The notes under the pieces: generated by a model | The model's input: only the letters and a program-made list of their open reading frames with translations | Told to the model about the DNA's origin: nothing | The model's database searches: none | Shown: positions 51,294 through 60,085 of the stretch, piece after piece | Position numbering within the stretch: the stretch's first letter is position 1 | Layout of the letters: each line of letters opens with the position of its first letter | Origin: Streptomyces sp. Tu6071 | GTDB taxonomy: Bacteria > Actinomycetota > Actinomycetes > Streptomycetales > Streptomycetaceae | NCBI RefSeq assembly: GCF_000213055.1 | Contig: NZ_CM001165.1 | Coordinates: 6,813,445-6,877,444, forward strand | Direction: 5' to 3' | DNA length: 64,000 bases | Made by a program: the position numbers and the translations under genes

Positions 51294-52822
51294 TCCTCGG
51301 TCCCGGTGAGGGCCTGGTCGGAGGCGGGGATGATGCGGGCCGTGAGGTCCGGGTCGGCCATGTCGCGGTCGAAGGGGAACATCGGGCGGCTGATGCGGTG
51401 GTGACCGAGACGTACGAGGTCCTGGTCGACGCCGCCGGGCGTGAGCGCCATCTTCCAGCCGTTCGACATGGCGAACAGTTCCGGCTCCAGGTACCCGATC
51501 TTGACGATCACGATGTCGGCGGAGCGGGGGTCCAGCGACAGGTCCGTGAAGTCGTGCTCGTGGTGGTACGGCTTGCGGAGTCTCGTGAGGATCGCGTACA
51601 CGCTGCCCACCCGGACGACGACCTCGGTCTCGGCGTCGCGGTCGCCGTGGCGGATGGCATGGACGACGCCGGTGAGCGTGACGGGTCCCGCGTGCCGGTC
51701 GTCCACGGCGGCGCCCGCCGTGACGGTGACGGTCGCGCCGACCCCGGCGGCGACGGCGGTGTCGATCGCGGCGGGCCCCGGGACCGAGGCGTAGATCACC
51801 GTCGGCCCGTCCTCCTTCTGGAACTCCGGCCGCTCCAGGAGCCGGGTGAGGCCCCACGTGACGTCGCCCGCGCCGCCCGCGGTCGGGTTGTCCCCCGTGT
51901 CGCTGATGAAGTACGGCTTCCGCTCGGACGCGAGTGCCTCGTCGAGGAGTTCGTCGTACGTCCCGGTCGGCGCGACGAAGTCGAAGTCGGCGCGCGCGTC
52001 CCAGAAACCCCGGGCCAGGCGCTCGGCGCCACGCGCGACCGCCTCGGTGTCCTCGCCCGTGACGACCACGACGGCGCGGTTGCGGGGCTCGTCGGCCCAG
52101 GCGTAGCCGACCCAGATCGCGGCGTCCGTCACGCCCTCGGCGGCCTCGACCTCGTCGACCGCCGCGTACACGCTCTTCGCCGGCTCGATGCGGGTCGAGG
52201 TCTGCTCGCCCGCCAGGAGGACGGGGACGGGGACCCACGCCTTGACGGGGCGGGGCGCGCCCGTCGTCAGGAGGCCGACCAGGTTGCGCACCGCGCGCTC
52301 CTTGGTCTCCATGTGGTCCTCGTGCGGGGCCATCCGGTAACACGTGATCAGGTCGCTGCGGTGGACGAGCGCGCGCGAGACGTTGCCGTGCAGGTCCATC
52401 GAGGTCGAGACGACGACGTCGGGGCCCACGGTCGCGCGGATGCGCTCCAGGAGGACCGCCTCGGCGTCGTCGACGCCCTCGACGGTCATCGCGCCGTGGA
52501 TGTCGTACCAGAGGCCGTCGAGCGCGGGCAGCGCGGCGAGGCGCTCCACGAGTTCGTCGGTGAGCGCCTGCCACGCGGCGGCCGTCACGGTGCCGCCGGG
52601 CAGCGACTTGCCGACCAGGGCGCCGTGCCACTCGGCGGCCTCGCGCAGCGGCGCGCCGGGGGCGAGGAAGGGGTACCGGTCGAATATCGCGGTGCCGCGC
52701 GCGGGGTGGAAGGCGGGGGCCTCGGTACGGGCGGGGGAGAAGGTGGAGGACTCGATGCCGAGCCCGGCGACGGCGATGACCGGGCGGTCGAGTGCGGTGC
52801 GGGCGGTGCTGCTCTGGGACAT
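51290..52822 (-). CDS. M81 family metallopeptidase (MlrC-like)
   Basis: A 510-residue protein of the M81/MlrC group (VIAVAGLGIESSTFSPARTE; DGLWYDIHGAMTVEGVDDAE; NPTAGGAGDVTW). The histidine in DIHGAM and the paired aspartates are the expected zinc-binding residues. MlrC acts in the breakdown of microcystin peptides; homologues in Streptomyces probably open other small or linear peptides. The ATG at 52822 follows GGAGG-like sequence 10 bases upstream. It lies 107 bases downstream of the ROK repressor and overlaps cutC, so it is the core of that arm. Confidence 0.9.
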   Translation of the reverse strand: MSQSSTARTALDRPVIAVAGLGIESSTFSPARTEAPAFHPARGTAIFDRYPFLAPGAPLREAAEWHGALVGKSLPGGTVTAAAWQALTDELVERLAALPALDGLWYDIHGAMTVEGVDDAEAVLLERIRATVGPDVVVSTSMDLHGNVSRALVHRSDLITCYRMAPHEDHMETKERAVRNLVGLLTTGAPRPVKAWVPVPVLLAGEQTSTRIEPAKSVYAAVDEVEAAEGVTDAAIWVGYAWADEPRNRAVVVVTGEDTEAVARGAERLARGFWDARADFDFVAPTGTYDELLDEALASERKPYFISDTGDNPTAGGAGDVTWGLTRLLERPEFQKEDGPTVIYASVPGPAAIDTAVAAGVGATVTVTAGAAVDDRHAGPVTLTGVVHAIRHGDRDAETEVVVRVGSVYAILTRLRKPYHHEHDFTDLSLDPRSADIVIVKIGYLEPELFAMSNGWKMALTPGGVDQDLVRLGHHRISRPMFPFDRDMADPDLTARIIPASDQALTGTEE

Positions 52823-52929
52823 GGCGTGGCTCCTCGTACGGAGGGTGAGGGCGGTGGGGAGGGGCGGGCGCCCCGGCCGGCTGCTCCGGGCCGGGGAGCC
52901 GCGCTCCTGCTCGGGGTCGTGCGCGGGCG

Positions 52930-54177
52930 TCAGCCCCTGGCCGGTGCGGGTACGGGGACGATGCCGCCCGCCTCGCCGAGCGCGCGGGCCAGGGCGCGCT
53001 GGAGGGCGAAGAGCCCGGCGCCGACGAGTCCGGCGTCCGCGCCGAGCGAGGCCCGCTCGATGGTGAGGTGTTCGGTGACGAGCGGGTGGCAGCTCTCGTA
53101 GAGCTGTCCGCGCACGGCGGCGACGAAGGGTTCGAGGGTGGAGAGGATGCCGCCGAGGTAGACGGCGTCCGGGTTGAAGAAGTTGACGTTGGCGGCGAGG
53201 ACCTGGCCGAGGTGGTCGCCCGCCCGGCGGACCGCGCGGGTCGCCTCCGGGTCGGCGTCGCCCGCGAGCCGTACGACGTCCTCGGTGCTCGTGACGTCGA
53301 GGCCGCGCTCGCGCAGGATGCGCACGAGGGCGGCGCCCGAGGCGACCGTCTCCAGGCAGCCGGTGTTGCCGCAGGAGCAGGGGACGTCGGCGCCGCCCGC
53401 GTCGACGCGGATGTGCGTGATGTCCCCGGCCGCGCCGGTCGCGCCCCGGTAGAGGCGGCCGTCGGCGATGACACCGGCGCCGATCGCGGAGCCGATCTTC
53501 ACCATGATCGACTGCCGGTGTCCGGCGGGCCGGACACTCTGTTCGCCGACCGCCATGCAGTTGGCGTCGTTGTCGACGACGGCGGTGACGCCGAAGCGCT
53601 CCTCCAGCCAGTCCGCCACGGGGAAGCGGTTCCAGCCCGGCATCCGCGAGGGCAGGACGACGGCCCCCGCGGCGGCGTCGACGGGGCCGGGCAGGGAGAG
53701 GCCGACGCCGCGGAGCCGGGCGCGACCTCGGGCGGCGGCGAGCGCCTCCAGGTGCTCGGCGAGTCTCGGCAGGGCCGTCTCCGGGCCGTCGTCGATCTCG
53801 AACGGGACGTTCGCGACCTCGCGCAGTCCGCCGCCCGGGAGCACGACGCCGATCCGGGCGTGCCTGCCGCCGACGTCCGCGGCGACCGCGTACTCGTCGT
53901 GGCCGCCCACGCGCAGGACCTTGCGCGGACGGCCGCCCGTGGAGGACTGGGTGCCCTCCTCGGCGACGAGTCCGCGCTCGACGAGCTGGGCCACGGTGAG
54001 GGAGATGGTGGAGGGAGCCGCGCCGAGGAGCCCGGCGAGTTCGGCGCGGGACGACGCCTGCCCGGAGGCGACGAGTTCGAGGACCCGTGCCGCGAGGGTG
54101 GGCGCGCCCTTGGCCGCGGCGCCCTTCGTGGACACGCCCTTGACGGCCTTGCGGTCCCGTGCACTTATTTCAGTCAT
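52930..54177 (-). CDS. ROK-family transcriptional repressor
   Basis: A 415-residue regulator: an N-terminal winged helix (AELAGLLGAAPSTISLTVAQ; ERGLVAEEGTQSSTGGRPRK), then a ROK sugar-binding/kinase-like fold with the zinc motif CSCGNTGCLE and ATP-site-like IGSAIGAGVIADG. ROK repressors release DNA when they bind a sugar or sugar phosphate. It reads divergently from the ABC operon. A perfect palindrome GAAGT-T-ACTTC (54182-54192) stands five bases upstream of the start codon and is the likely autoregulatory operator. Confidence 0.92.
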   Translation of the reverse strand: MTEISARDRKAVKGVSTKGAAAKGAPTLAARVLELVASGQASSRAELAGLLGAAPSTISLTVAQLVERGLVAEEGTQSSTGGRPRKVLRVGGHDEYAVAADVGGRHARIGVVLPGGGLREVANVPFEIDDGPETALPRLAEHLEALAAARGRARLRGVGLSLPGPVDAAAGAVVLPSRMPGWNRFPVADWLEERFGVTAVVDNDANCMAVGEQSVRPAGHRQSIMVKIGSAIGAGVIADGRLYRGATGAAGDITHIRVDAGGADVPCSCGNTGCLETVASGAALVRILRERGLDVTSTEDVVRLAGDADPEATRAVRRAGDHLGQVLAANVNFFNPDAVYLGGILSTLEPFVAAVRGQLYESCHPLVTEHLTIERASLGADAGLVGAGLFALQRALARALGEAGGIVPVPAPARG

Positions 54178-54491
54178 GTACGAAGTTACTTCCGCAATGG
54201 TGGGTGTGACGGAGACAGTACGCCCGCGACAAGCGCGGAGGACAACTCCGTGGAGAAAGTTGACGAGCTGTTGAGTGAGGCAAAGGGGGATCGAATCAGG
54301 ACATAAGCACCAAGTGGGTGAGGATGGCTGGGTGCCCGGGACTTTCTTCGGAATCGCAGAAACTTACTTTTTACTAATTCTTGTTTGTTTGTTCGGCGAG
54401 TCCGTCGTTGACTGTCGCCGTACAGCGCCGACCCCGCGGCGCCGACCCGGACTGCCGGGACGAATGCGGGTCCTTTCACCTGAGGAGAGTC
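54178..54491. promoter_or_regulatory. AT-rich divergent control region of the ABC importer cluster
   Basis: The 314-base gap is the only markedly AT-rich stretch of the right half (54355-54400: AAACTTACTTTTTACTAATT then CTTGTTTGTTTGTTCGG). It contains a palindrome GAAGT-T-ACTTC at 54182-54192 next to the ROK start, and a related half-site AAACTTACTTT at 54360. These are good candidate ROK operators. No gene is present. Confidence 0.6.
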
Positions 54492-56306
54492 ATGTCCCTT
54501 GCTCGCATGGCGGCCGGCCGCCGCTGGGCCCTGGTCGCGGGTGCCGCCGTCACCACCGGCGCACTGCTCACCGGGTGTTCCGGCGGCGGAACCTCTTCGT
54601 CCGGCTCGTCGTCCTCGGACACCATCAACTACGCGCTGCCCGCGAACTTCACGCCGAACTGGATTCTCCCCGTCGGCACCGCCTCGCACCTCAACACGAA
54701 CAACTCGTCCATATCCCAGTCCCTGTGGGAACCGCTCGTCGCGTACGACGGCTCCGCGGGCAAGGTCGGCTGGAACAAGGACAACTCGCTCGCCACCGAC
54801 GCGAAGTTCGCCGCCGACAGCAAGAGCGTGACGATCACCCTCGGCGACCGGCACTGGAGCGACGGAAAGCCCGTCACCTCCCGCGACGTGGAGTTCTGGT
54901 ACAACCTCGTCAAGGCCGACAAGGAGGACTGGGCGAGCTACAGCCCGGGCAAGGCTCCCGACAACTGGACCTCCTTCAAGACCGTCGACGCGACGCACTT
55001 CACCCTCACCTTCGACAAGGCGTACAACCAGCAGTGGATGCTCGCCAACGAGTTGAGCATGATCCGCCCCATGCCGCAGCACGTGTGGGACAAGACCAGC
55101 GACGCGGGCACCGTCTCCGACCAGGACCGGGACACCGCGGGCGCCAAGAAGGTCTGGTCGTACCTCAACGGCGCGGCCAAGAAGATCTCGGGCTACGCGA
55201 GCGACCCGCTCTGGAAGACCGTCAGCGGCCCGTACACCCTCAAGACCTTCACGACCGCGGGCAAGGTCCAGCTCACCGCCAACCCCAAGTACGACGGCGG
55301 CGGCAAGGCCAACATCAAGAACGTCAACCTGCTGCCGTTCACCACGACCGACGCCGAGGTGAACGCGCTCCGCTCCGGCACCGTCGACTACGGCTACATC
55401 AACGCCACCGACCTCGGCCAGGAAGCGGCCTTCAAGGCCAAGGGCTACACGCTGAAGCCGTGGACCGGCTGGGCGATCACGTACATGCCGTACAACTTCA
55501 ACAACCCCGCCATGGGCCCGGTCTTCAAGCAGCTGTACGCCCGCCAGGCGATCCAGATGTCCGTGGACCAGGCGAGCCTGTCCAAGGTCGTCTACAACGG
55601 CACCGCCGTGCAGACCTACGGCCCGATCCCGCAGGGCCAGACCTCGTCCTTCGTGTCGCCGGAGCAGAAGAACAACCCGTACCCCTTCGACACCGCCAAG
55701 GCCAGGAAGCTCCTCACCGACCACGGCTGGACGAAGCAGGGCGGCAGCCTCGTCTGCGCCAACCCCGGCACGGGCGACGACCAGTGCGGCAAGGGCGTCG
55801 ACAAGGGCACCAAGTTCCAGATGCAGGTCCTGTCGCAGTCCGGCTCCACGGTCACCGACAACATGATGAGCGCGCTCCAGTCCTCCTTCGCGAAGACCGG
55901 CATCAAGTTCGACATCAAGACCGCGCCCGTCAACTCCGTGCTGTCGCAGGCCGGTCAGTGCAAGGCCGGTGACTCCGGCTGCAAGTGGCAGCTCTCGTTC
56001 TTCGGCACCGCGGGCAGCTGGTACTTCCCCGCCTACCCGAGCGGCGACTCCCTCTTCGCGAGCGGCGGCGGCTCCAACTTCGGCAGCTACTCCAACCCCG
56101 CCGTCGACAAGCTCGTCTCCGCCACCACCACCTCCTCCTCCGACGAGGCCGTGCAGAAGTACAGCGCCGCCCTCGCCAAGGACCTCCCGGTGGTCTGGCT
56201 CCCCGAGCCCGACTACCAGATCTCCGTGGTCAAGGCAGGACTGGGCGGCTTCGCGCAGGACTCCCTCGCCAACTTCCACCCCGCCATGTGGAAGTGGACC
56301 AAGTAG
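54492..56306 (+). CDS. ABC transporter dipeptide-type solute-binding lipoprotein (family 5)
   Basis: A 604-residue extracellular binding protein. The signal peptide (MSLARMAAGRRWALVAGAAV) ends in the lipobox LTGC, after which a Ser/Gly linker leads into the SBP_bac_5 fold (NAPLWE-type SLWEPLVAYDG; SITITLGDRHWSDGKPVTSR; FNNPAMGPVFKQLYARQAIQ; VDQASLSKVVYNG). It should bind peptides or similar ligands and feed the two permeases. The ATG at 54492 has GAGGAGAG upstream. A strong hairpin follows the stop, so this gene is probably made in excess over the membrane parts. Confidence 0.93.
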   Translation: MSLARMAAGRRWALVAGAAVTTGALLTGCSGGGTSSSGSSSSDTINYALPANFTPNWILPVGTASHLNTNNSSISQSLWEPLVAYDGSAGKVGWNKDNSLATDAKFAADSKSVTITLGDRHWSDGKPVTSRDVEFWYNLVKADKEDWASYSPGKAPDNWTSFKTVDATHFTLTFDKAYNQQWMLANELSMIRPMPQHVWDKTSDAGTVSDQDRDTAGAKKVWSYLNGAAKKISGYASDPLWKTVSGPYTLKTFTTAGKVQLTANPKYDGGGKANIKNVNLLPFTTTDAEVNALRSGTVDYGYINATDLGQEAAFKAKGYTLKPWTGWAITYMPYNFNNPAMGPVFKQLYARQAIQMSVDQASLSKVVYNGTAVQTYGPIPQGQTSSFVSPEQKNNPYPFDTAKARKLLTDHGWTKQGGSLVCANPGTGDDQCGKGVDKGTKFQMQVLSQSGSTVTDNMMSALQSSFAKTGIKFDIKTAPVNSVLSQAGQCKAGDSGCKWQLSFFGTAGSWYFPAYPSGDSLFASGGGSNFGSYSNPAVDKLVSATTTSSSDEAVQKYSAALAKDLPVVWLPEPDYQISVVKAGLGGFAQDSLANFHPAMWKWTK

Positions 56307-56314
56307 ACCCGGTC

Positions 56315-56365
56315 GGTGCGTGCGGGCCCGCCCGGCCGCCAGGCCGCCCCGGGCCCGCACGCACC
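56315..56365 (+). terminator. attenuator hairpin between binding protein and permeases
   Basis: GGTGCGTGCGGGCCCG (56315-56330) pairs with CGGGCCCGCACGCACC (56350-56365), 16 perfect pairs, starting 8 bases past the binding-protein stop. Likely partial terminator that keeps permease and ATPase expression lower. Confidence 0.8.
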
Positions 56366-56472
56366 CTCGCCCCCGCACCCCCTCCCCGTCGGCTCCCACG
56401 CGGCGGCGACGCCGCCCCTGCCCCCGGTGACGCCAGCGCGCCCCCCAGAGACGAAGGCGACCGGAAGAACAC

Positions 56473-57432
56473 ATGAGCACTTCCTCGTACCTGATCAGAC
56501 GCGTCCTCCAGGCCCTCGCGGTGATCGTCATCGTGACGATCGTCGTGTTCGGCCTGCTGCACGCCCTGCCCGGCGGACCCGCGCGCGGCATCCTCGGGCC
56601 CCAGGCCACCGCGCAGCAGATCGCGCACTTCAACCACGAGCAGGGCCTCGACAAGCCGCTGCCCGTCCAGTACTTCTACTACCTCGGCCAGCTCCTCCAC
56701 GGCGACCTCGGCACCTCCTACACGCTCAACGAGCCCGTGTCGCAGCTCATCACCGAGCGCCTGCCGAAGACCCTCGTCCTCACCGTGCTCTCCGCACTCC
56801 TCGGCCTCGTCCTCGCCGTCCCGCTCGGCATGTGGCAGGCGGTGCGCCGCAACAAGCCGGTCGACTACGTCATCACCACGGTGAGCTTCATCGCCTACTC
56901 GACGCCCGTCTACTTCCTCGGGCTGATCCTGGTGCTGGTCTTCAGCCAGGGCCTCGGCTGGCTCCCCTCGCAGGCCCCGCAGGGCGAGACGCTCGGCCAG
57001 GTCTTCTCCGACCCGCAGGCCCTCGTGCTCCCCGTGATCGCGGGCGCCGCGTCGATGATCGCCGTCTTCAGCCGCTACATGCGCGCCGCGACCCTGGAGA
57101 ATCTTTCCGAGGACTACGTGCGCACCGCCAGGGCGGGCGGCTCCCGCTCCCGCGCGATCCTGTGGCGCCACGTCTTCCGCAACTCGCTGACGCCCGTCGT
57201 CGCGATGCTCGGCTACTACGTACCCGTCCTCTTCGGCGGAGCCCTCGTCGTCGAACAGCTCTTCAACTACCCGGGCATGGGCCTGCTGTTCTGGACCGCT
57301 GCCCAGGCGTCCGACTACCCGGTCCTGCTCGGCTGCGTCCTCGTGATCGCGGTCGCGACCGTCGTCGGCACCCTGCTCGCCGACATCGTCCAGCGGGTCA
57401 TCGACCCCCGAGTGAAGGCAGGACGGGCATGA
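56473..57432 (+). CDS. ABC transporter permease, DppB type
   Basis: A 319-residue membrane protein with about six helices and the family DppB marks (LLHALPGGPARGILGPQATA; FSRYMRAATLENLSEDYVRT; ARAGGSRSRAILWRHVFRNS). The EAA-like loop DYVRTARAGGSRSRAILWRH contacts the ATPase. Start ATG at 56473 follows GACCGGAAGA. Its TGA overlaps the next gene's ATG. With the next gene it forms the membrane channel for the importer. Confidence 0.93.
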   Translation: MSTSSYLIRRVLQALAVIVIVTIVVFGLLHALPGGPARGILGPQATAQQIAHFNHEQGLDKPLPVQYFYYLGQLLHGDLGTSYTLNEPVSQLITERLPKTLVLTVLSALLGLVLAVPLGMWQAVRRNKPVDYVITTVSFIAYSTPVYFLGLILVLVFSQGLGWLPSQAPQGETLGQVFSDPQALVLPVIAGAASMIAVFSRYMRAATLENLSEDYVRTARAGGSRSRAILWRHVFRNSLTPVVAMLGYYVPVLFGGALVVEQLFNYPGMGLLFWTAAQASDYPVLLGCVLVIAVATVVGTLLADIVQRVIDPRVKAGRA

Positions 57433-58328
57433 GCGCCGTCATCCAGCCGGGCAAGGTCCCCGGCACCGCCACCGCGCCCGGCGAGACCTCCGGCGCCAGG
57501 CTCGCGGTCCGCCGCTTCCTGCGCAACCGACTGGCCGTCGTGGGCCTCGTCTTCGTCGTCCTCTTCTTCCTGTTCTGCTTCATCGGTCCGCTCGTGTACT
57601 CCACCGACCAGACCCACACGCTGCTCGACCAGGTCAACCAGTCCCCGAGCGGAGCCCACTGGCTCGGCACCGACGCCGTCGGCCACGACGAACTCGGGCG
57701 CCTCATGTACGGCGGCAAGGTCTCCCTCATCGTCGGCCTCGCCGCCGGTGTCCTCGCGACCGTGATCGGCACGCTGTGGGGCGCGACGGCCGGGTACGCG
57801 GGCGGCTGGATCGACGCGTTCATGATGCGCGTCGTCGACGCGGGCATCGCCATCCCGGCGCTGTTCATCCTCCTCGTGGTCTCCGCCATCACCACGCCGG
57901 GACTGAGCGGCCTCGTCGTCATCCTCGGGCTCGTGTCCTGGCTCGTGCCCTCCCGCCTCGTCCGCGCCGAGACACTGACCCTGAAGAACAGGGACTACGT
58001 CCTGACCCTGCGCGCCATCGGCGGCACGCACGGCCGCGCGATCCTGCGGCACATCCTGCCCAACTCGGTCTCGACCGTGATCGTCGCCGCGACCTTCCAG
58101 ATCGCCGACGCGATCCTCCTGGTCGCCTACGTCTCCTACCTGGGACTCGGCGTCCAGCCGCCGCAGACCGACTGGGGCGGCATGCTCTCGGCCGGGCTCA
58201 CCGCCGCCTACTCCGGTTACTGGTGGCTGATCCTGCCGCCCGGCCTGGCCATCATCGTGGTGGTGTGGGCGTTCAACGCGATCGGGGACGGGCTCCGCGA
58301 CGCTTTCGATGTGAGGGGACGCGGATGA
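57429..58328 (+). CDS. ABC transporter permease, DppC type
   Basis: A 299-residue DppC-like permease (RFLRNRLAVVGLVFVVLFFL; HWLGTDAVGHDELGRLMYGG; RAETLTLKNRDYVLTLRAIG; ILRHILPNSVSTVIVAATFQ) with the EAA loop before the last helices. The N-terminal 25 residues are cytoplasmic. ATG at 57429 overlaps the previous stop (ATGA) and its own stop overlaps the ATPase start (ATGA), so all three genes are translationally coupled. Confidence 0.93.
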   Translation: MSAVIQPGKVPGTATAPGETSGARLAVRRFLRNRLAVVGLVFVVLFFLFCFIGPLVYSTDQTHTLLDQVNQSPSGAHWLGTDAVGHDELGRLMYGGKVSLIVGLAAGVLATVIGTLWGATAGYAGGWIDAFMMRVVDAGIAIPALFILLVVSAITTPGLSGLVVILGLVSWLVPSRLVRAETLTLKNRDYVLTLRAIGGTHGRAILRHILPNSVSTVIVAATFQIADAILLVAYVSYLGLGVQPPQTDWGGMLSAGLTAAYSGYWWLILPPGLAIIVVVWAFNAIGDGLRDAFDVRGRG

Positions 58329-60085
58329 GCGCCACCACCAAGGCTCCCGGACGCCCCGCGCCGGGACCCGTACTCGCACTCGACGACCTCGGCGTCGTCT
58401 TCACCACCGAGACCGGCGAGGTACCGGCCGTCAAGGGCGTGTCCCTCCAGGTCGCCCCCGGCGAGACCCTCGCCCTCGTCGGCGAGTCGGGCTCCGGCAA
58501 GTCGACCATCGCGCTCGCCGCGATGGGTCTCCTCGACACCAACGCCCGCGCCACCGGCAGCGCCGTCGTCGCCGGTACCCAGGTCGTCGGCACCCCGGAC
58601 TCCGCGCTCGCCGCGCTGCGCGGCAAGAGCGTCTCGATGGTGTTCCAGGAACCCGCCACCGCACTCGACCCGCTCACCCGGATCGGCCGCCAGATCAGCG
58701 AGGTGATCCGCAACCACCGCGAGGTCTCCGCGAAGGAGGCCGCCGCCGAGGCCGTCGAACTCCTGCGCCGCGTCGGCATCCCCGACCCGGAGAACCGGGC
58801 CCGCGCCTACCCCTTCCAGCTCTCCGGCGGCCAGCGCCAGCGCGTCGTCATCGCCATGGCCATCGCCAACGAGCCGGGCCTGCTGATCGCCGACGAGCCG
58901 ACCACCGCGCTCGACGTCACCGTGCAGGCCGAGATCCTCGACCTCCTGCGCCGCCTCGCTGTCGACACCGGCACCGGCGTACTGCTCGTGACCCACAACA
59001 TGGGCGTCGTCGCCGACTTCGCCGACCGCGTCGCGGTCATGTACCGGGGCGAGATCGTCGAGACGGGCCCCGTCGAGGACGTCCTGCTGCGCCCCGGTCA
59101 CGACTACACGCGGCGGCTCCTCGCCGCCGTGCCCCGGCTCTCCGTCGCCGAAGCGGTGGCGGAGGAGCGGGCCGAGGCCGCTCAGCGGAAGCCGGAGGCG
59201 GTACGGGACGAGCCGACCGGCGCCGCGCGCACCCCCGAAGCCCCCGCCCCCGTCGCCGAACTCACCGACATCAGCGTCGTCTTCGGCCGCGGCAAGGCCG
59301 CCGTACGCGCCCTCGACGGCGTCTCGCTCCACGTCGGCCCCGGCGAGACCCTCGGCCTCGTCGGCGAATCGGGCTCCGGGAAGTCCACCGCCGCGCGCGT
59401 CGCACTCGGCCTCATCCCGCCCACCTCGGGCACCGTCACCCTCTTCGGCTCCGACCTCGGCCGCACCAGGGGCCGCGCCCGCCGGGCCCTGCGCTCCGGC
59501 ATCGGCGTCGTCCTCCAGGACCCCGTGGCCTCGCTCGACGCGCGCATGACCGTCGGCGAGTGCGTCGCCGAACCGCTCAGGGTCCACCGACGCGAACTGT
59601 CCGCCAAGGACCGCCAGGCCAAGGTCGCCGCCGTGCTCGAACGGGTCCGGCTGCCGCGCGAGGTCGCCCGGCGCGCGCCCCGCGAACTCTCCGGCGGCCA
59701 GCGCCAGCGCGTCAGCCTGGCCCGCGCCCTCGTCCTGGAGCCGCGCCTCCTCGTCGCCGACGAACCGACCAGCGCGCTCGACGTGAGCGTGCAGGAAGCG
59801 GTGCTCGACGTCATCACGGAACTCCAGGAGGAACTGGGCTTCGCCTGCCTCTTCGTCTCCCACGACCTCGCCGTCGTGCAGCACTTCGCGCAGCGCGTCG
59901 TCGTGATGCGCGCGGGCCGCGTCGAGGAGCAGGGCAGTACGGGGACGACGCTGCTGCACCCGGAGACCGACTACACCCGCCGTCTGCTGGCAGCCGTGCC
60001 CGTGCCCGACCCCGCGGTGCAGCGCGCCCGCCGGGCCGACCGCCTGGCCACGCTCGCCGCGGGCCGCTCGGAGGCACAGGCGTGA
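58325..60085 (+). CDS. fused double ABC ATPase (DppD-DppF) of the importer
   Basis: A 586-residue protein with two full ATPase modules, normally two genes in peptide importers. Walker A motifs: GESGSGKST at 53-61 and 347-355; both have the signature LSGGQRQRV and Walker B aspartates (LLIADEPTTALDV, LLVADEPTSALDV). The linker between (about 270-310) is rich in Ala, Glu and Pro. Both modules look catalytically complete. Starts in an ATGA overlap with the permease and ends in a GTGA overlap with the ROK kinase gene. Confidence 0.95.
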   Translation: MSATTKAPGRPAPGPVLALDDLGVVFTTETGEVPAVKGVSLQVAPGETLALVGESGSGKSTIALAAMGLLDTNARATGSAVVAGTQVVGTPDSALAALRGKSVSMVFQEPATALDPLTRIGRQISEVIRNHREVSAKEAAAEAVELLRRVGIPDPENRARAYPFQLSGGQRQRVVIAMAIANEPGLLIADEPTTALDVTVQAEILDLLRRLAVDTGTGVLLVTHNMGVVADFADRVAVMYRGEIVETGPVEDVLLRPGHDYTRRLLAAVPRLSVAEAVAEERAEAAQRKPEAVRDEPTGAARTPEAPAPVAELTDISVVFGRGKAAVRALDGVSLHVGPGETLGLVGESGSGKSTAARVALGLIPPTSGTVTLFGSDLGRTRGRARRALRSGIGVVLQDPVASLDARMTVGECVAEPLRVHRRELSAKDRQAKVAAVLERVRLPREVARRAPRELSGGQRQRVSLARALVLEPRLLVADEPTSALDVSVQEAVLDVITELQEELGFACLFVSHDLAVVQHFAQRVVVMRAGRVEEQGSTGTTLLHPETDYTRRLLAAVPVPDPAVQRARRADRLATLAAGRSEAQA

